From Caulobacteraceae bacterium (GTDB taxonomy: Bacteria > Pseudomonadota > Alphaproteobacteria > Caulobacterales > Caulobacteraceae): a DNA stretch of 9,803 bases. The translations under genes were made by a program, and so were the position numbers. This document shows positions 1-6,413 of this stretch, piece after piece. Location of the stretch: assembly GCA_004144935.1 (NCBI GenBank), contig SDZP01000174.1, positions 1 through 9,803 on the forward strand, written 5' to 3'. Under the pieces are notes generated by a model. That model saw only the letters and a list, made by a program, of their open reading frames with translations. It was not told the origin of the DNA and did no database searches. Each line of letters starts with the position of its first letter. The stretch's first letter is position 1.

Positions 1-320
1 CCCGCCCCGTGGAATCGGTGCAGGCTGTAGATTCGCTTGAGCTCGAGGTCGCCCTCGCCGGTCTCGACCGGCAGGTCCGGCTTGCTGACCATCGCATAGC
101 CCACGGGGGCGTCGCCCGGCTGGACCGTCGCCAGGAACAGGTCCACCGCCTGGTCGGCCAGCAGCAGGTCGTAGCTGTGGGCCGCATGGGTGGTCTCGCC
201 GAACAGCAGCATGTCCGAGCCGCTGACGATTCCGGCGTAGGTTTCCAGGAATGTCGCCCGCGCCACCGCCGACAACCGTGTCGCGTCCGCGGCCCCCGCC
301 GCCCTGATCTCGATCTCCAT
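1..320 (-). CDS. GNAT-family N-acetyltransferase, C-terminal part beyond the left edge
   Basis: The minus-strand reading frame starts at the ATG complementary to 318-320 and stays open for 106 codons to the window edge, so only the N-terminal part is present. It begins MEIEIRAAGAADATRLSAVA, the usual first strand and helix of a GNAT domain, continues with RATFLETYAGI (residues 21-31), and reaches LKRIYSLHRFHGA at residues 94-106. That last segment is the strand and the start of the acetyl-CoA pyrophosphate-binding loop (motif A, R-x-x-G-x-G/A) of small RimI-like GNAT enzymes. A weak ribosome-binding site (AAGG on the minus strand) lies a few bases before the ATG. The family moves an acetyl group from acetyl-CoA to an amine; the substrate cannot be told from this fragment. 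The gene diverges from the histidine kinase at 398 across a 77-base gap. Confidence 0.8.
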   Translation of the reverse strand, partial: MEIEIRAAGAADATRLSAVARATFLETYAGIVSGSDMLLFGETTHAAHSYDLLLADQAVDLFLATVQPGDAPVGYAMVSKPDLPVETGEGDLELKRIYSLHRFHGA

Positions 321-397
321 GCCGCCTTGGAGCGCGCCGTTAAGAGCTTGTCCAGCCCCCGGCGCTAGGAGGGAACCGGTAGGGGAGTAAGCGTACA

Positions 398-2137
398 GTG
401 GCTTTGTCGTTCAAATTCCGCCTGGCCGATCTCGATCTGGTCGCCCAGGATTCCCGGCGCCTCTGGCCTGGACGGGTGGTCGCCGCCGCCGTGATGGTCT
501 GGCTGATCGCGCCGATCCTGGGGCCTGGCCATACCCTGGCCTGGTCCGCCGCCATCGCCGTGGCGGAGACCCTGACCCTCATTGCGACCCGCCCCTTCCG
601 TGACGGCGAGGCCACCCATGGCCAGCGCCGGTTCTACCTGTTCGCCGCCGTCGCCGGTAACTCCACCTGGCTGGCGCTCAGCCTGATGTTCTGGATCAAC
701 CCGGCCCCGGGGGCCGCCTTCATCGCCCTGCTGGTCTGGGCCTCGCTGCTGCTCAACGCCGTTTCCTACGCCTTCCGCTCGCCGGCCGGGCTGATGATGT
801 TCGCCGCCCCGACCATCACCGTCATGCTGGCCACGCCCCTGCTGTCGCCGCGCTGGAGCGGCGCGCAGCAGACCCTGACGTTCGTCGGCCTGGTGCTCTG
901 CTGCGCCTTCGCCCTGGTCAGCGCCTGGCGCAACGTTCGCGCCGCGGTCGCCCTGTCGACCAGCCGCGAGGCGCTCGAAGCCGAACGCCTGCGCGCCGAG
1001 ACGGCCAACAGCGCCAAATCCGCCTTCCTCGCCTTCATGAGCCACGAAATCCGCACGCCCCTGAACGGCGTCCTGGGCATGGTCCAGGCCATGGACCGTG
1101 ACGAGCTGAGCCCGACCCAACGCGAGAGGCTCGCCGTGGTCGCCAACAGCGGCGAGACCCTGCTGCTGCTGCTCAACGACCTGCTCGACCTCTCCCGCAT
1201 CGAGGCCGGCCGGCTGGACCTCGAGGACGGGACCGTCGATCTGGCCGCCGTCGCCGAGGACGCCCGCCGCACCTTCGCCCAGGCCGCGGCGCAGAAGGGT
1301 GTCGCCCTGCGGCTGGAGGCCCCGGCCGAGACGCTCGGTTGGTGGGCCGGCGACCCGGCCCGCATCAAGCAGATCCTGATCAACCTGGTCGCCAACGCCG
1401 TGAAGTTCACCGACCAGGGCGAGGTCGTCGTCCGGCTGGCCCGCGAGGAGGCCGGCGTCGTCCTCACCGTGCGCGACACCGGGGCCGGCATCGCCGCCGA
1501 CCGCCTGGCCGCCCTGTTTGACCGCTTCGTCCAGGCCGAGACCACCACCAGCCGCCAGTACGGGGGCTCCGGCCTCGGCCTGGCCATCTGCCGCCAGCTG
1601 GCCGAGTTGATGGGCGGCTCGATCGGCGCCGACAGCGTGCTGGGCGAAGGTAGCTGCTTCACAGTCCGCCTGCCCCTGGCCCGGGCCGCCAGGCCGCCCC
1701 GGCCCGCGGTCATCGAGCCCGCCACTGCAGAGCCTGCCGACCTGCGCATTCTCTGCGCCGAGGACAACGCCACCAACCGCCTGGTCATCTCCACCCTGCT
1801 CGGACAGGTCGGCCTGAACGCCCACCTCGTCGAGAATGGCCAGCAGGCGGTCGAGGCATGCGCCGTCGCCCATTGGGACCTGGTGCTGATGGACGTGCAG
1901 ATGCCGGTCATGGACGGCCCCACCGCCGTGCGCGCCATCCGCGCCGCGGAGGCCGCCGACCGCCGCCCCCGCACCCCGATCATCGCCCTGACCGCCAACG
2001 CCATGGCCCATCACCGGGCCGAGTACCTGGCCGTGGGGATGGACGCCATGGTCGCCAAGCCCCTTCAGCTGACCGAGCTGCTTTCGGTCATGGACCGGGT
2101 GCTGTCGGACGAGACCGAGACCCGCGCCGTCGCCTGA
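398..2137 (+). CDS. Hybrid sensor histidine kinase with six-TM N-terminus and C-terminal receiver domain
   Basis: This 579-residue protein starts at GTG 398; AGGGGAG at 381-387 is a good ribosome-binding site ten bases before it. Residues 21-177 hold six hydrophobic stretches (about 21-41, 45-64, 78-100, 104-126, 130-149, 158-177), so the sensor part is a membrane bundle; I see no PAS, HAMP or large periplasmic domain. A helical linker leads to the HisKA domain with the H box FMSHEIRTPLNG, phospho-acceptor His216. The ATPase domain has the N box (NLVANAVKFT, Asn329/Asn333), G1 (DTGAGIA, 360-366), F box (LFDRFVQA) and G2 (GGSGLGLAI, 389-397). The receiver domain (about 449-570) has the acidic pair Glu455/Asp456, phospho-acceptor Asp499 in LMDVQMP, Thr532 and Lys554, so all key residues are intact. 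It should autophosphorylate and pass phosphate His to Asp within the protein. No separate Hpt or output regulator is encoded nearby, so its signal and target are unknown. Confidence 0.95.
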   Translation: MALSFKFRLADLDLVAQDSRRLWPGRVVAAAVMVWLIAPILGPGHTLAWSAAIAVAETLTLIATRPFRDGEATHGQRRFYLFAAVAGNSTWLALSLMFWINPAPGAAFIALLVWASLLLNAVSYAFRSPAGLMMFAAPTITVMLATPLLSPRWSGAQQTLTFVGLVLCCAFALVSAWRNVRAAVALSTSREALEAERLRAETANSAKSAFLAFMSHEIRTPLNGVLGMVQAMDRDELSPTQRERLAVVANSGETLLLLLNDLLDLSRIEAGRLDLEDGTVDLAAVAEDARRTFAQAAAQKGVALRLEAPAETLGWWAGDPARIKQILINLVANAVKFTDQGEVVVRLAREEAGVVLTVRDTGAGIAADRLAALFDRFVQAETTTSRQYGGSGLGLAICRQLAELMGGSIGADSVLGEGSCFTVRLPLARAARPPRPAVIEPATAEPADLRILCAEDNATNRLVISTLLGQVGLNAHLVENGQQAVEACAVAHWDLVLMDVQMPVMDGPTAVRAIRAAEAADRRPRTPIIALTANAMAHHRAEYLAVGMDAMVAKPLQLTELLSVMDRVLSDETETRAVA

Positions 2138-2169
2138 AGATGTGACCAGGGCGCGGCGACACAATCGGC

Positions 2170-2199
2170 TTGACTCTTTATTTGATACTTAGCTAAATA
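2170..2199 (+). promoter_or_regulatory. Promoter of the SdpR-like operon (Caulobacter housekeeping type)
   Basis: TTGACTC at 2170-2176 and GCTAAATA at 2192-2199 resemble the Caulobacter housekeeping consensus TTGACGS-N10-14-GCTANAWC, with a 15-base gap and one mismatch in each box. Read as hexamers, TTGACT and CTAAAT are 17 bases apart. The stretch is strikingly AT-rich for this window. A start about seven bases after the -10 box would fall at or next to the ATG at 2206. The motif match is seen directly; promoter activity is inferred. Confidence 0.6.
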
Positions 2200-2201
2200 T
2201 C
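2184..2201. promoter_or_regulatory. Candidate ArsR/SdpR-type operator, 18-bp inverted repeat
   Basis: GATACTTAGCTAAATATC is an inverted repeat in which eight of nine base pairs match around a perfect TTAGCTAA core. It covers the -10 box and ends four bases before the start codon of the ArsR-family gene. AT-rich dyads of this size are typical binding sites of ArsR-fold dimers, so binding here would block RNA polymerase and give autorepression. The binding protein is inferred from position alone. Confidence 0.55.
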
Positions 2202-2205
2202 GAGA

Positions 2206-2502
2206 ATGAACCGCGTCTTCAAAGCCCTGGCCGACCCGACGCGCCGCAAGGTGCTGGAACTGCTCCGTCAGCGGCCGATGACGGCCGGCGAACTCAGCGA
2301 CCACTTCGCGGTGTCGAAACCCACGATGTCCGCCCACTTCAACGTTCTGCGGGAGGCGGACCTGATCGACGCCAGCAAGCAGGGCGTCAGCATCACCTAC
2401 CGCCTCAAGCTCTCGGTCCTGCAGGACGCCCTGCTGGGCTTCGCCCAGACCTTCGATATCGGCTCCGCCGAGACCCCACCCGAAAAGGAAAATGCCCAAT
2501 GA
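2206..2502 (+). CDS. ArsR-family winged-helix transcriptional regulator, SdpR-like
   Basis: This 98-residue protein is almost entirely one winged helix-turn-helix domain. ALADPTRRKVLELL (7-20) is the signature first helix of the family, the recognition helix lies in VSKPTMSAHFNVLREADLI (36-54), and KQGVSITYRL (58-67) is the wing. The protein contains no cysteine and lacks the metal-binding CxC motif, so it is not a metal sensor of the ArsR/SmtB kind. It resembles the autorepressor SdpR subgroup, which is commonly encoded with a small membrane protein that acts as its signalling partner. That arrangement occurs here: the next gene overlaps it as ATGA. There is no clear Shine-Dalgarno sequence before the ATG, only GAG immediately upstream, in keeping with a leaderless or nearly leaderless mRNA. 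The promoter and operator at 2170-2201 suggest it controls its own operon. Confidence 0.9.
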   Translation: MNRVFKALADPTRRKVLELLRQRPMTAGELSDHFAVSKPTMSAHFNVLREADLIDASKQGVSITYRLKLSVLQDALLGFAQTFDIGSAETPPEKENAQ

Positions 2503-2903
2503 TCGCCAGGCGCCTTCTGCTCGCCCTGGGCCTCGCGGCCCTCTTCCTCGGCGTTGTCGCCGTCGTCAAATACGGCGAGAGCCGGGGCATGGTGTCGCCC
2601 GACATCGCCAAACGGACCACCCAGGTGCTGATCGGCCTGGGCCTGGCCGCCTATGCCAACCTGATGCCCAAGCAGTTGTCCGATCAGGTCCGCTCCCCGC
2701 GCGCCGAAGCGGCCGCGCAGGCGGCGCTGCGTGTCGGCGGCTGGTCGCTGACCTTGGCAGGTCTGGCCTACGCCGGCCTCTGGGCCTTCGCGCCCTGGTC
2801 GATCGCCGACACCGCCGCGACCATCGTCCTCGCCGTTGCGACGGCCGTCACCGCCCTCTACGCGGCCTGGACCTTCGCCACCTGCCGGATCGCCCGCGCT
2901 TAG
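2499..2903 (+). CDS. Small four-TM membrane protein paired with the SdpR-like regulator
   Basis: The 134-residue product has four hydrophobic segments at about 4-23, 40-57, 76-98 and 102-126, with basic residues at the N-terminus (MIARR) and in the loop after segment 2. The motif AAYANLMPKQ (50-59) after the second segment, and the RVGGWSLTLAGLAYAGLWAF stretch that forms the third, recall a family of small membrane proteins usually encoded next to SdpR-like regulators. The gene starts inside the end of the regulator (ATGA at 2499-2502), so translation is probably coupled. By analogy with Bacillus SdpR/SdpI, it could hold the repressor at the membrane when a ligand binds, or give immunity to a membrane-active compound. 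That role is inference; similarity to SdpI itself is not obvious by eye. Its stop codon overlaps the stop of the convergent transporter gene. Confidence 0.85.
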   Translation: MIARRLLLALGLAALFLGVVAVVKYGESRGMVSPDIAKRTTQVLIGLGLAAYANLMPKQLSDQVRSPRAEAAAQAALRVGGWSLTLAGLAYAGLWAFAPWSIADTAATIVLAVATAVTALYAAWTFATCRIARA

Positions 2904-3736
2904 CCCCCGAGGATCAGCAGCCCCGCGCCCAGCGCAATCCCGGCCACTCCGACCATGCGCCCGCGCGTCAGCCGCTCCTTCAGGAACACCACCGCGATGA
3001 GCACGGCGAACAGGATGGAAGTCTCGCGCAGGGCGGCCAGCCTGGGCGTGTCGCCCAGCCGCAGGGCCCACAGCGCCAGGCCATAGGTCAGGATCGACAG
3101 GCTTCCGGCCGTCAGCCCCGCTTTCCACTCGGCCCGCGCCGAGACCACGAACGCCGGTCCGCGCCAGAGGGCGAAGATGGTGGCGATGCCGAACCCCAGC
3201 GAGACGAACACCCAGACGATGTAGCTGGGCGCGCTCGGCGCCGCCCGCACGCCCTGGGCGTCGATCACGGTATAGATGGCGATGGTCGCCCCCGTGGCCA
3301 GGGCCCAGCCCAGCGCCCGGGGGTCGACCTGCTTGCCCAGTCCGACCGTCAGCACCCCGGCCGACACCAGAGCGATGCCGCAGGCCGTCAGCACCCCGAT
3401 CGGCTCGTCGAACAGGGCCACGGCGGCGATGGCGGCCAGCAGCGGCGCGACACCCCGCAGGATCGGATAGGCGACGGTCATGTCGGCCCGCTCGAAGGCC
3501 TTGATCAGGCAGACCAGATAGATGAGGTGGGTGATCCAGCTGCCCAGCAGCCAGATCCAAGCCCCATGCGGCAGCGGCACGAAGAACACCGCTGGCAGGA
3601 CGATCAGGCCCGAGAAGCCGTCGATCAGCGCCCGGCTGGACATCTTGTCCTTGCCGGACTTCAGGATGGCGTTGACCACCGCATGGATCGCCCCGCTGGC
3701 CAGCATCATCAGGGCGGCAAGAGGCAGGGCGGTCAT
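2900..3736 (-). CDS. EamA/DMT-superfamily transporter
   Basis: This 278-residue integral membrane protein has about ten hydrophobic segments in two homologous halves, the layout of EamA (drug/metabolite transporter) proteins. The end of the first repeat shows AYPILRGVAPLLAAIAAVAL followed by FDEP (residues 89-112), and the second repeat shows AALRETSILFAVLIAVVFLK followed by ERLT (224-247). Both are the conserved helix plus acidic-residue turn of this fold. The frame extends upstream to 3814, but the first 26 residues of that longer form are arginine-rich and unlike a transporter, so I place the start at the ATG complementary to 3734-3736 (MTALPLAALM), which leads straight into the first TM helix. 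Such proteins export or exchange small metabolites; the substrate is not predictable here. The gene diverges from the one at 3847 and meets the four-TM gene tail to tail. Confidence 0.9.
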   Translation of the reverse strand: MTALPLAALMMLASGAIHAVVNAILKSGKDKMSSRALIDGFSGLIVLPAVFFVPLPHGAWIWLLGSWITHLIYLVCLIKAFERADMTVAYPILRGVAPLLAAIAAVALFDEPIGVLTACGIALVSAGVLTVGLGKQVDPRALGWALATGATIAIYTVIDAQGVRAAPSAPSYIVWVFVSLGFGIATIFALWRGPAFVVSARAEWKAGLTAGSLSILTYGLALWALRLGDTPRLAALRETSILFAVLIAVVFLKERLTRGRMVGVAGIALGAGLLILGG

Positions 3737-3759
3737 GGCTCTGGCCTTAAGCCCCTGCC

Positions 3760-3788
3760 CCGCGGTCAGGCAAGACGTGCGACCGCGG
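3760..3788. repeat. Inverted repeat with 8-bp arms in the divergent gap
   Basis: CCGCGGTC (3760-3767) and GACCGCGG (3781-3788) are perfect reverse complements separated by 13 bases. They lie between the divergently transcribed transporter gene (start 3736) and the gene at 3847. They could be a regulator site or an mRNA hairpin. GC-rich repeats of this length can also occur by chance in such DNA. Confidence 0.4.
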
Positions 3789-3819
3789 TGGACGCCGCGC
3801 CGCCATCGGGTCATGCTCG

Positions 3820-3827
3820 TTAACCAT
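3820..3827 (+). promoter_or_regulatory. TTAACCAT, candidate CtrA half-site
   Basis: TTAACCAT matches the 8-base CtrA-associated motif described for Caulobacter promoters. It lies 20 bases before the ATG at 3847 and just ahead of the ribosome-binding region GGAGG (3830-3834). The match is exact, but no promoter boxes are obvious nearby, so a regulatory role is only suggested. Confidence 0.35.
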
Positions 3828-3846
3828 CTGGAGGCGGGGGCCGACC

Positions 3847-4425
3847 ATGAACCTCATCCTGATTAAGCGGCGGCTGGGCTGGTACGGCCTCGCCTGGATG
3901 GGCGCGTTCGCGCTGGTCCTGCTGGTCGCCCTGGCCGGCCACTTCCTGGCCCATGCCGACGTCATCGACATGGCCGACCTGCTGATCCCCATCGGCCTCG
4001 TCGTCACGGCGCTGGCCCTGGCCGGGGTCGTCGTCAGGGACCTGTTCTCGAAACAGACCATAGGCACCCGCCTGGCCATCCTCCTTCTCGCGATCCTGCT
4101 GGCCCTGCCCCTGTTCTGGTCGCCGGTGTCGGCCACGGTGGCGGCGGCCTGGGTGGCCGACCGGTCGATCGAATACTCCAGCGCCTACGCCCAGTTCCGC
4201 ATCACCGTCAGCCGCCTGCTCTGGCCGATGATCGAGGTGGTAAACTCCGGCGCGGCCTTCGAGTTCGCCTGGCAGGCCTTCCAGTTCGTCGCCTCGGTGG
4301 TCGGCTTCCTGTCGACCCTGCTGCAGGTCATCGCCTTCCTGCGCAAGCTGCTGGCGGCCAGGTCGGTGGGGGACTTCGTCGAGGAGATGACGGCGCCTGA
4401 CGAGACCCCGCAGACCGGCGCCTGA
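3847..4425 (+). CDS. Uncharacterised four-TM membrane protein
   Basis: I do not recognise this 192-residue protein. It has hydrophobic segments at about 12-33, 42-64, 75-97 and 143-166. The N-terminus is short and positive (MNLILIKRRLGW), the segment between TM3 and TM4 is amphipathic (VADRSIEYSSAYAQFRITVS), and the tail is acidic and soluble (VEEMTAPDETPQTGA). GGAGG at 3830-3834 serves as the ribosome-binding site for the ATG at 3847, at a rather long spacing. Codon use looks like its neighbours, with the high third-position GC expected of a real gene here. It is followed after 39 bases by the acyltransferase gene and could share its transcript, but a small inverted repeat lies between them. 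No enzymatic motif is visible. Confidence 0.8.
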   Translation: MNLILIKRRLGWYGLAWMGAFALVLLVALAGHFLAHADVIDMADLLIPIGLVVTALALAGVVVRDLFSKQTIGTRLAILLLAILLALPLFWSPVSATVAAAWVADRSIEYSSAYAQFRITVSRLLWPMIEVVNSGAAFEFAWQAFQFVASVVGFLSTLLQVIAFLRKLLAARSVGDFVEEMTAPDETPQTGA

Positions 4426-4428
4426 GGC

Positions 4429-4443
4429 GGCGGACGATCCGCC
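4429..4443 (+). terminator. Small GC-rich hairpin after the four-TM gene, possible terminator
   Basis: GGCGGA (4429-4434) pairs with TCCGCC (4438-4443) around a CGA loop, directly after the stop codon at 4423-4425. An alternative pairing of GAGGCGG with CCGCCTC is also possible. Only a short TCTT follows, so it is a weak candidate for an intrinsic terminator and might simply be an intercistronic hairpin. Confidence 0.3.
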
Positions 4444-4464
4444 TCTTGCCCTGACGCCCGCAGG

Positions 4465-6381
4465 GTGGTGAAACCCGGCCCTTCGTCCCCGGGGCCCCAC
4501 TTGCAACATCGCACCGACATCGACGGCCTGCGGGGCCTGGCCGTTCTGGCGGTGTTCGCCGGTCACCTCGGGTTGCCGCTGGCGCCCGGCGGCTTCGTCG
4601 GGGTCGACGTCTTCTTCGTGATCTCCGGCTTCGTCATCGCCAGCGTCGTCACGCGGCGCCAGGCGGCCGGCAAGTTCTCGCTGGTTGACTTCTGGGAGCG
4701 CCGCACCCGCCGCCTGCTGCCGGCCGTCCTGCTGATGATCGTCGCCACCACGGCGATGGCCTGTTTCCACATGTTCCCGGACGAGCTGGTCAGCTACGCC
4801 GGCTCCAGCCTGTCGACCCTCGGCTTCGCGGCCAACCTCTGGTTCTGGCAGACCATCGACTACTTCGCCGCCCCGCCGGACATGCACCCCTTGCTGCACG
4901 CCTGGTCCCTGGGGGTGGAGGAGCAGTTCTACATCCTCTTCCCGCTGCTGATGATGGCCCTTTGGCGCTGGTTCCCCAAGGCCATCAAGCCGGCCCTCGG
5001 CGTTGTCGCCCTGGCCAGCTTCGCGGTCGGTGTCTGGTGGGCCAGGGACCAGCCGTCGGCCGGCTTCTACCTGCCCCTGAGCCGCGCCTGGGAGCTGCTG
5101 CTCGGCGTGCTGCTGGCCAAGGGCGCCATACCCACGCCCAGCGACCGCCGCATCCGCTCCTTGCTCGGCCTGGCGGGTCTCGGCCTCGTGCTCTGGTCGA
5201 TGGCGACCTTCCAGCCCTGGACGGCCATGCCCGGCCTCGCCGCTTTGGCGCCCTGCCTGGGAACGCTGATGCTGCTCAGCGCCGGCGAGGACACCCCCAC
5301 CGGAGCCCTCCTGTCGATCCCGCCGATGCGCTTCTACGGCTTCATCTCCTACAGCCTCTACCTGTGGCACTGGCCGCTGATCTCCTTCCAGCGGATGCTC
5401 TATGGCGAGCAGGTCGGCTCCGTCGCGCCCTATGTGGTGCTGGCCCTGGCCGTGGTCCTGGCGACGCTGAGCTGGAAGTTCGTCGAGATCCCGATCCGCG
5501 ACCGCCGCGACGGGCTCTCCACCGGCCGCTTCTATCTCGTCGCCCTGGTCGCCACCTTGCTGGTCGCCGCCCCGAGCCTTGTGATCCTGGCCACCGGCGG
5601 CCTGCCCGGCCGCTTCAGCCCCAAGGTCCACGCCATCGCCGCCAGCGCCGAGCGCACGGCTCGGCGCAACGAGGCCTGCCTGCCGCCGCCCGACGGCCGG
5701 CTGACCGCCTGGCCGGCCGGCTGCATCGACCCGGTGGCCGGCAAACCCAACGTCCTGCTGATGGGCGACAGCCACGCCAACCACCTGTGGTACGGCCTCA
5801 GCCAGGCCCACCCTGACGTCGCCCTGCTGCAGGCCACCGTCTCCAACTGCCGCATGACCCGCCTGCCGGCCGACGGCGCCACCGCCCAGTGCCGCCGGCT
5901 GGCCGACGTCCTGTTCAACGACGTTCTCATCCATCGCCCGCCGAGCAGGATCTATCTCGCCGGCCACTGGCGCCCCGGCGACGAAGCCGGCGTCGCCGAC
6001 ACGATTGCCTGGCTGAAGGCCCGCCATATCGAGGTCGTGCTGATCGGCCCCGCCCCGATGTACGAGCAGAGCCTGCCGCGCCTGCTGGCCCTGGCCGAGC
6101 ACCTGGGTCAGCCGGACCTGCCGGCCCGCCGGCGGATAAAGGCGCGCGACGCCGTCGAGCCGGCCATGGCCACCGTCGCCGCCCGCGCCGGCGTGCCCTA
6201 CCTGTCGATCATGCAGGCCATATGCCCCGCCGGCGCCTGCCGGACCACGACGCCGGAGGGCGCGCCGATGGAGTGGGACGAAGGCCACTTCTCCAAGCCC
6301 GGCTCGCGCTTCGTCGGCCAGACGCTGGCGGCCCAGGAGGCGGCGATCGGGGCCGCCGGCAAGGTCGCCAGACATCCATGA
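4465..6381 (+). CDS. AT3-SGNH O-acyltransferase (OafA/OafB-like)
   Basis: This 638-residue protein joins an acyltransferase-3 membrane domain (about 15-380, ten or more TM helices) to a C-terminal SGNH hydrolase-like domain (about 425-630). The AT3 part opens with RTDIDGLRGLAVLAV and has the family R-X10-H signature (Arg23, His34), GGFVGVDVFFVISGF (42-56), HAWSLGVEEQFYILFP (145-160) and SLYLWHWPL (297-305). The SGNH part has the nucleophile motif LLMGDSHANH (Ser436) and the catalytic DxxH as D605-E-G-H608. Related proteins (OafA/OafB, OatA) bring an acyl group, usually acetyl, across the membrane and attach it to O-antigen, capsule or peptidoglycan sugars in the periplasm. The acceptor here is unknown; sugar genes further right suggest a surface glycan, but greA lies between. 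The start is uncertain: GTG at 4465 or 4468, or TTG at 4501, all without a strong ribosome-binding site. Confidence 0.93.
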   Translation: MVKPGPSSPGPHLQHRTDIDGLRGLAVLAVFAGHLGLPLAPGGFVGVDVFFVISGFVIASVVTRRQAAGKFSLVDFWERRTRRLLPAVLLMIVATTAMACFHMFPDELVSYAGSSLSTLGFAANLWFWQTIDYFAAPPDMHPLLHAWSLGVEEQFYILFPLLMMALWRWFPKAIKPALGVVALASFAVGVWWARDQPSAGFYLPLSRAWELLLGVLLAKGAIPTPSDRRIRSLLGLAGLGLVLWSMATFQPWTAMPGLAALAPCLGTLMLLSAGEDTPTGALLSIPPMRFYGFISYSLYLWHWPLISFQRMLYGEQVGSVAPYVVLALAVVLATLSWKFVEIPIRDRRDGLSTGRFYLVALVATLLVAAPSLVILATGGLPGRFSPKVHAIAASAERTARRNEACLPPPDGRLTAWPAGCIDPVAGKPNVLLMGDSHANHLWYGLSQAHPDVALLQATVSNCRMTRLPADGATAQCRRLADVLFNDVLIHRPPSRIYLAGHWRPGDEAGVADTIAWLKARHIEVVLIGPAPMYEQSLPRLLALAEHLGQPDLPARRRIKARDAVEPAMATVAARAGVPYLSIMQAICPAGACRTTTPEGAPMEWDEGHFSKPGSRFVGQTLAAQEAAIGAAGKVARHP

Positions 6382-6413
6382 TGCGGCGCCGCAGCATCGC
6401 CCTTGCTTTTTTT
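6380..6413 (+). terminator. Possible terminator: palindrome followed by T-run
   Basis: GATGC (6380-6384) can pair with GCATC (6394-6398) around a 9-base loop, and the interior holds the perfect palindrome TGCGGCGCCGCA (6382-6393). Seven T residues follow at 6407-6413, eight bases after the stem. The gap makes it a poor intrinsic terminator, and the T-run overlaps the likely -35 box of greA. Confidence 0.3.

Noticed and set aside
9..368. Plus-strand open frame of 119 codons at the left end
   Set aside because: It is antisense to the GNAT gene, whose conserved segments are clear on the minus strand.
348..371. Possible promoter TTGTCC with GCTAGGAG ahead of the histidine kinase
   Set aside because: Spacing is too short and the -10 match overlaps the AGGAGGGA ribosome-binding-like sequence, so I could not support it.
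365..2164. Minus-strand open frame of 599 codons opposite the histidine kinase
   Set aside because: Low-complexity antisense product; the plus strand holds every histidine kinase and receiver motif in order.
3737..3814. Longer N-terminus of the EamA transporter starting at 3814
   Set aside because: The extra 26 residues are arginine-rich and unlike transporter N-termini; the ATG at 3736 leads directly into the first membrane segment.
2492..3823. Plus-strand open frame of 443 codons across the four-TM gene and the transporter
   Set aside because: Arginine- and glutamine-rich shadow overlapping two well-supported membrane protein genes in other frames.
3820..6375. Minus-strand open frame of 851 codons
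   Set aside because: It runs opposite to the acyltransferase and four-TM genes, which have clear family motifs. Its product is rich in G, Q, D and R with no fold-like pattern, the usual antisense shadow in high-GC DNA.
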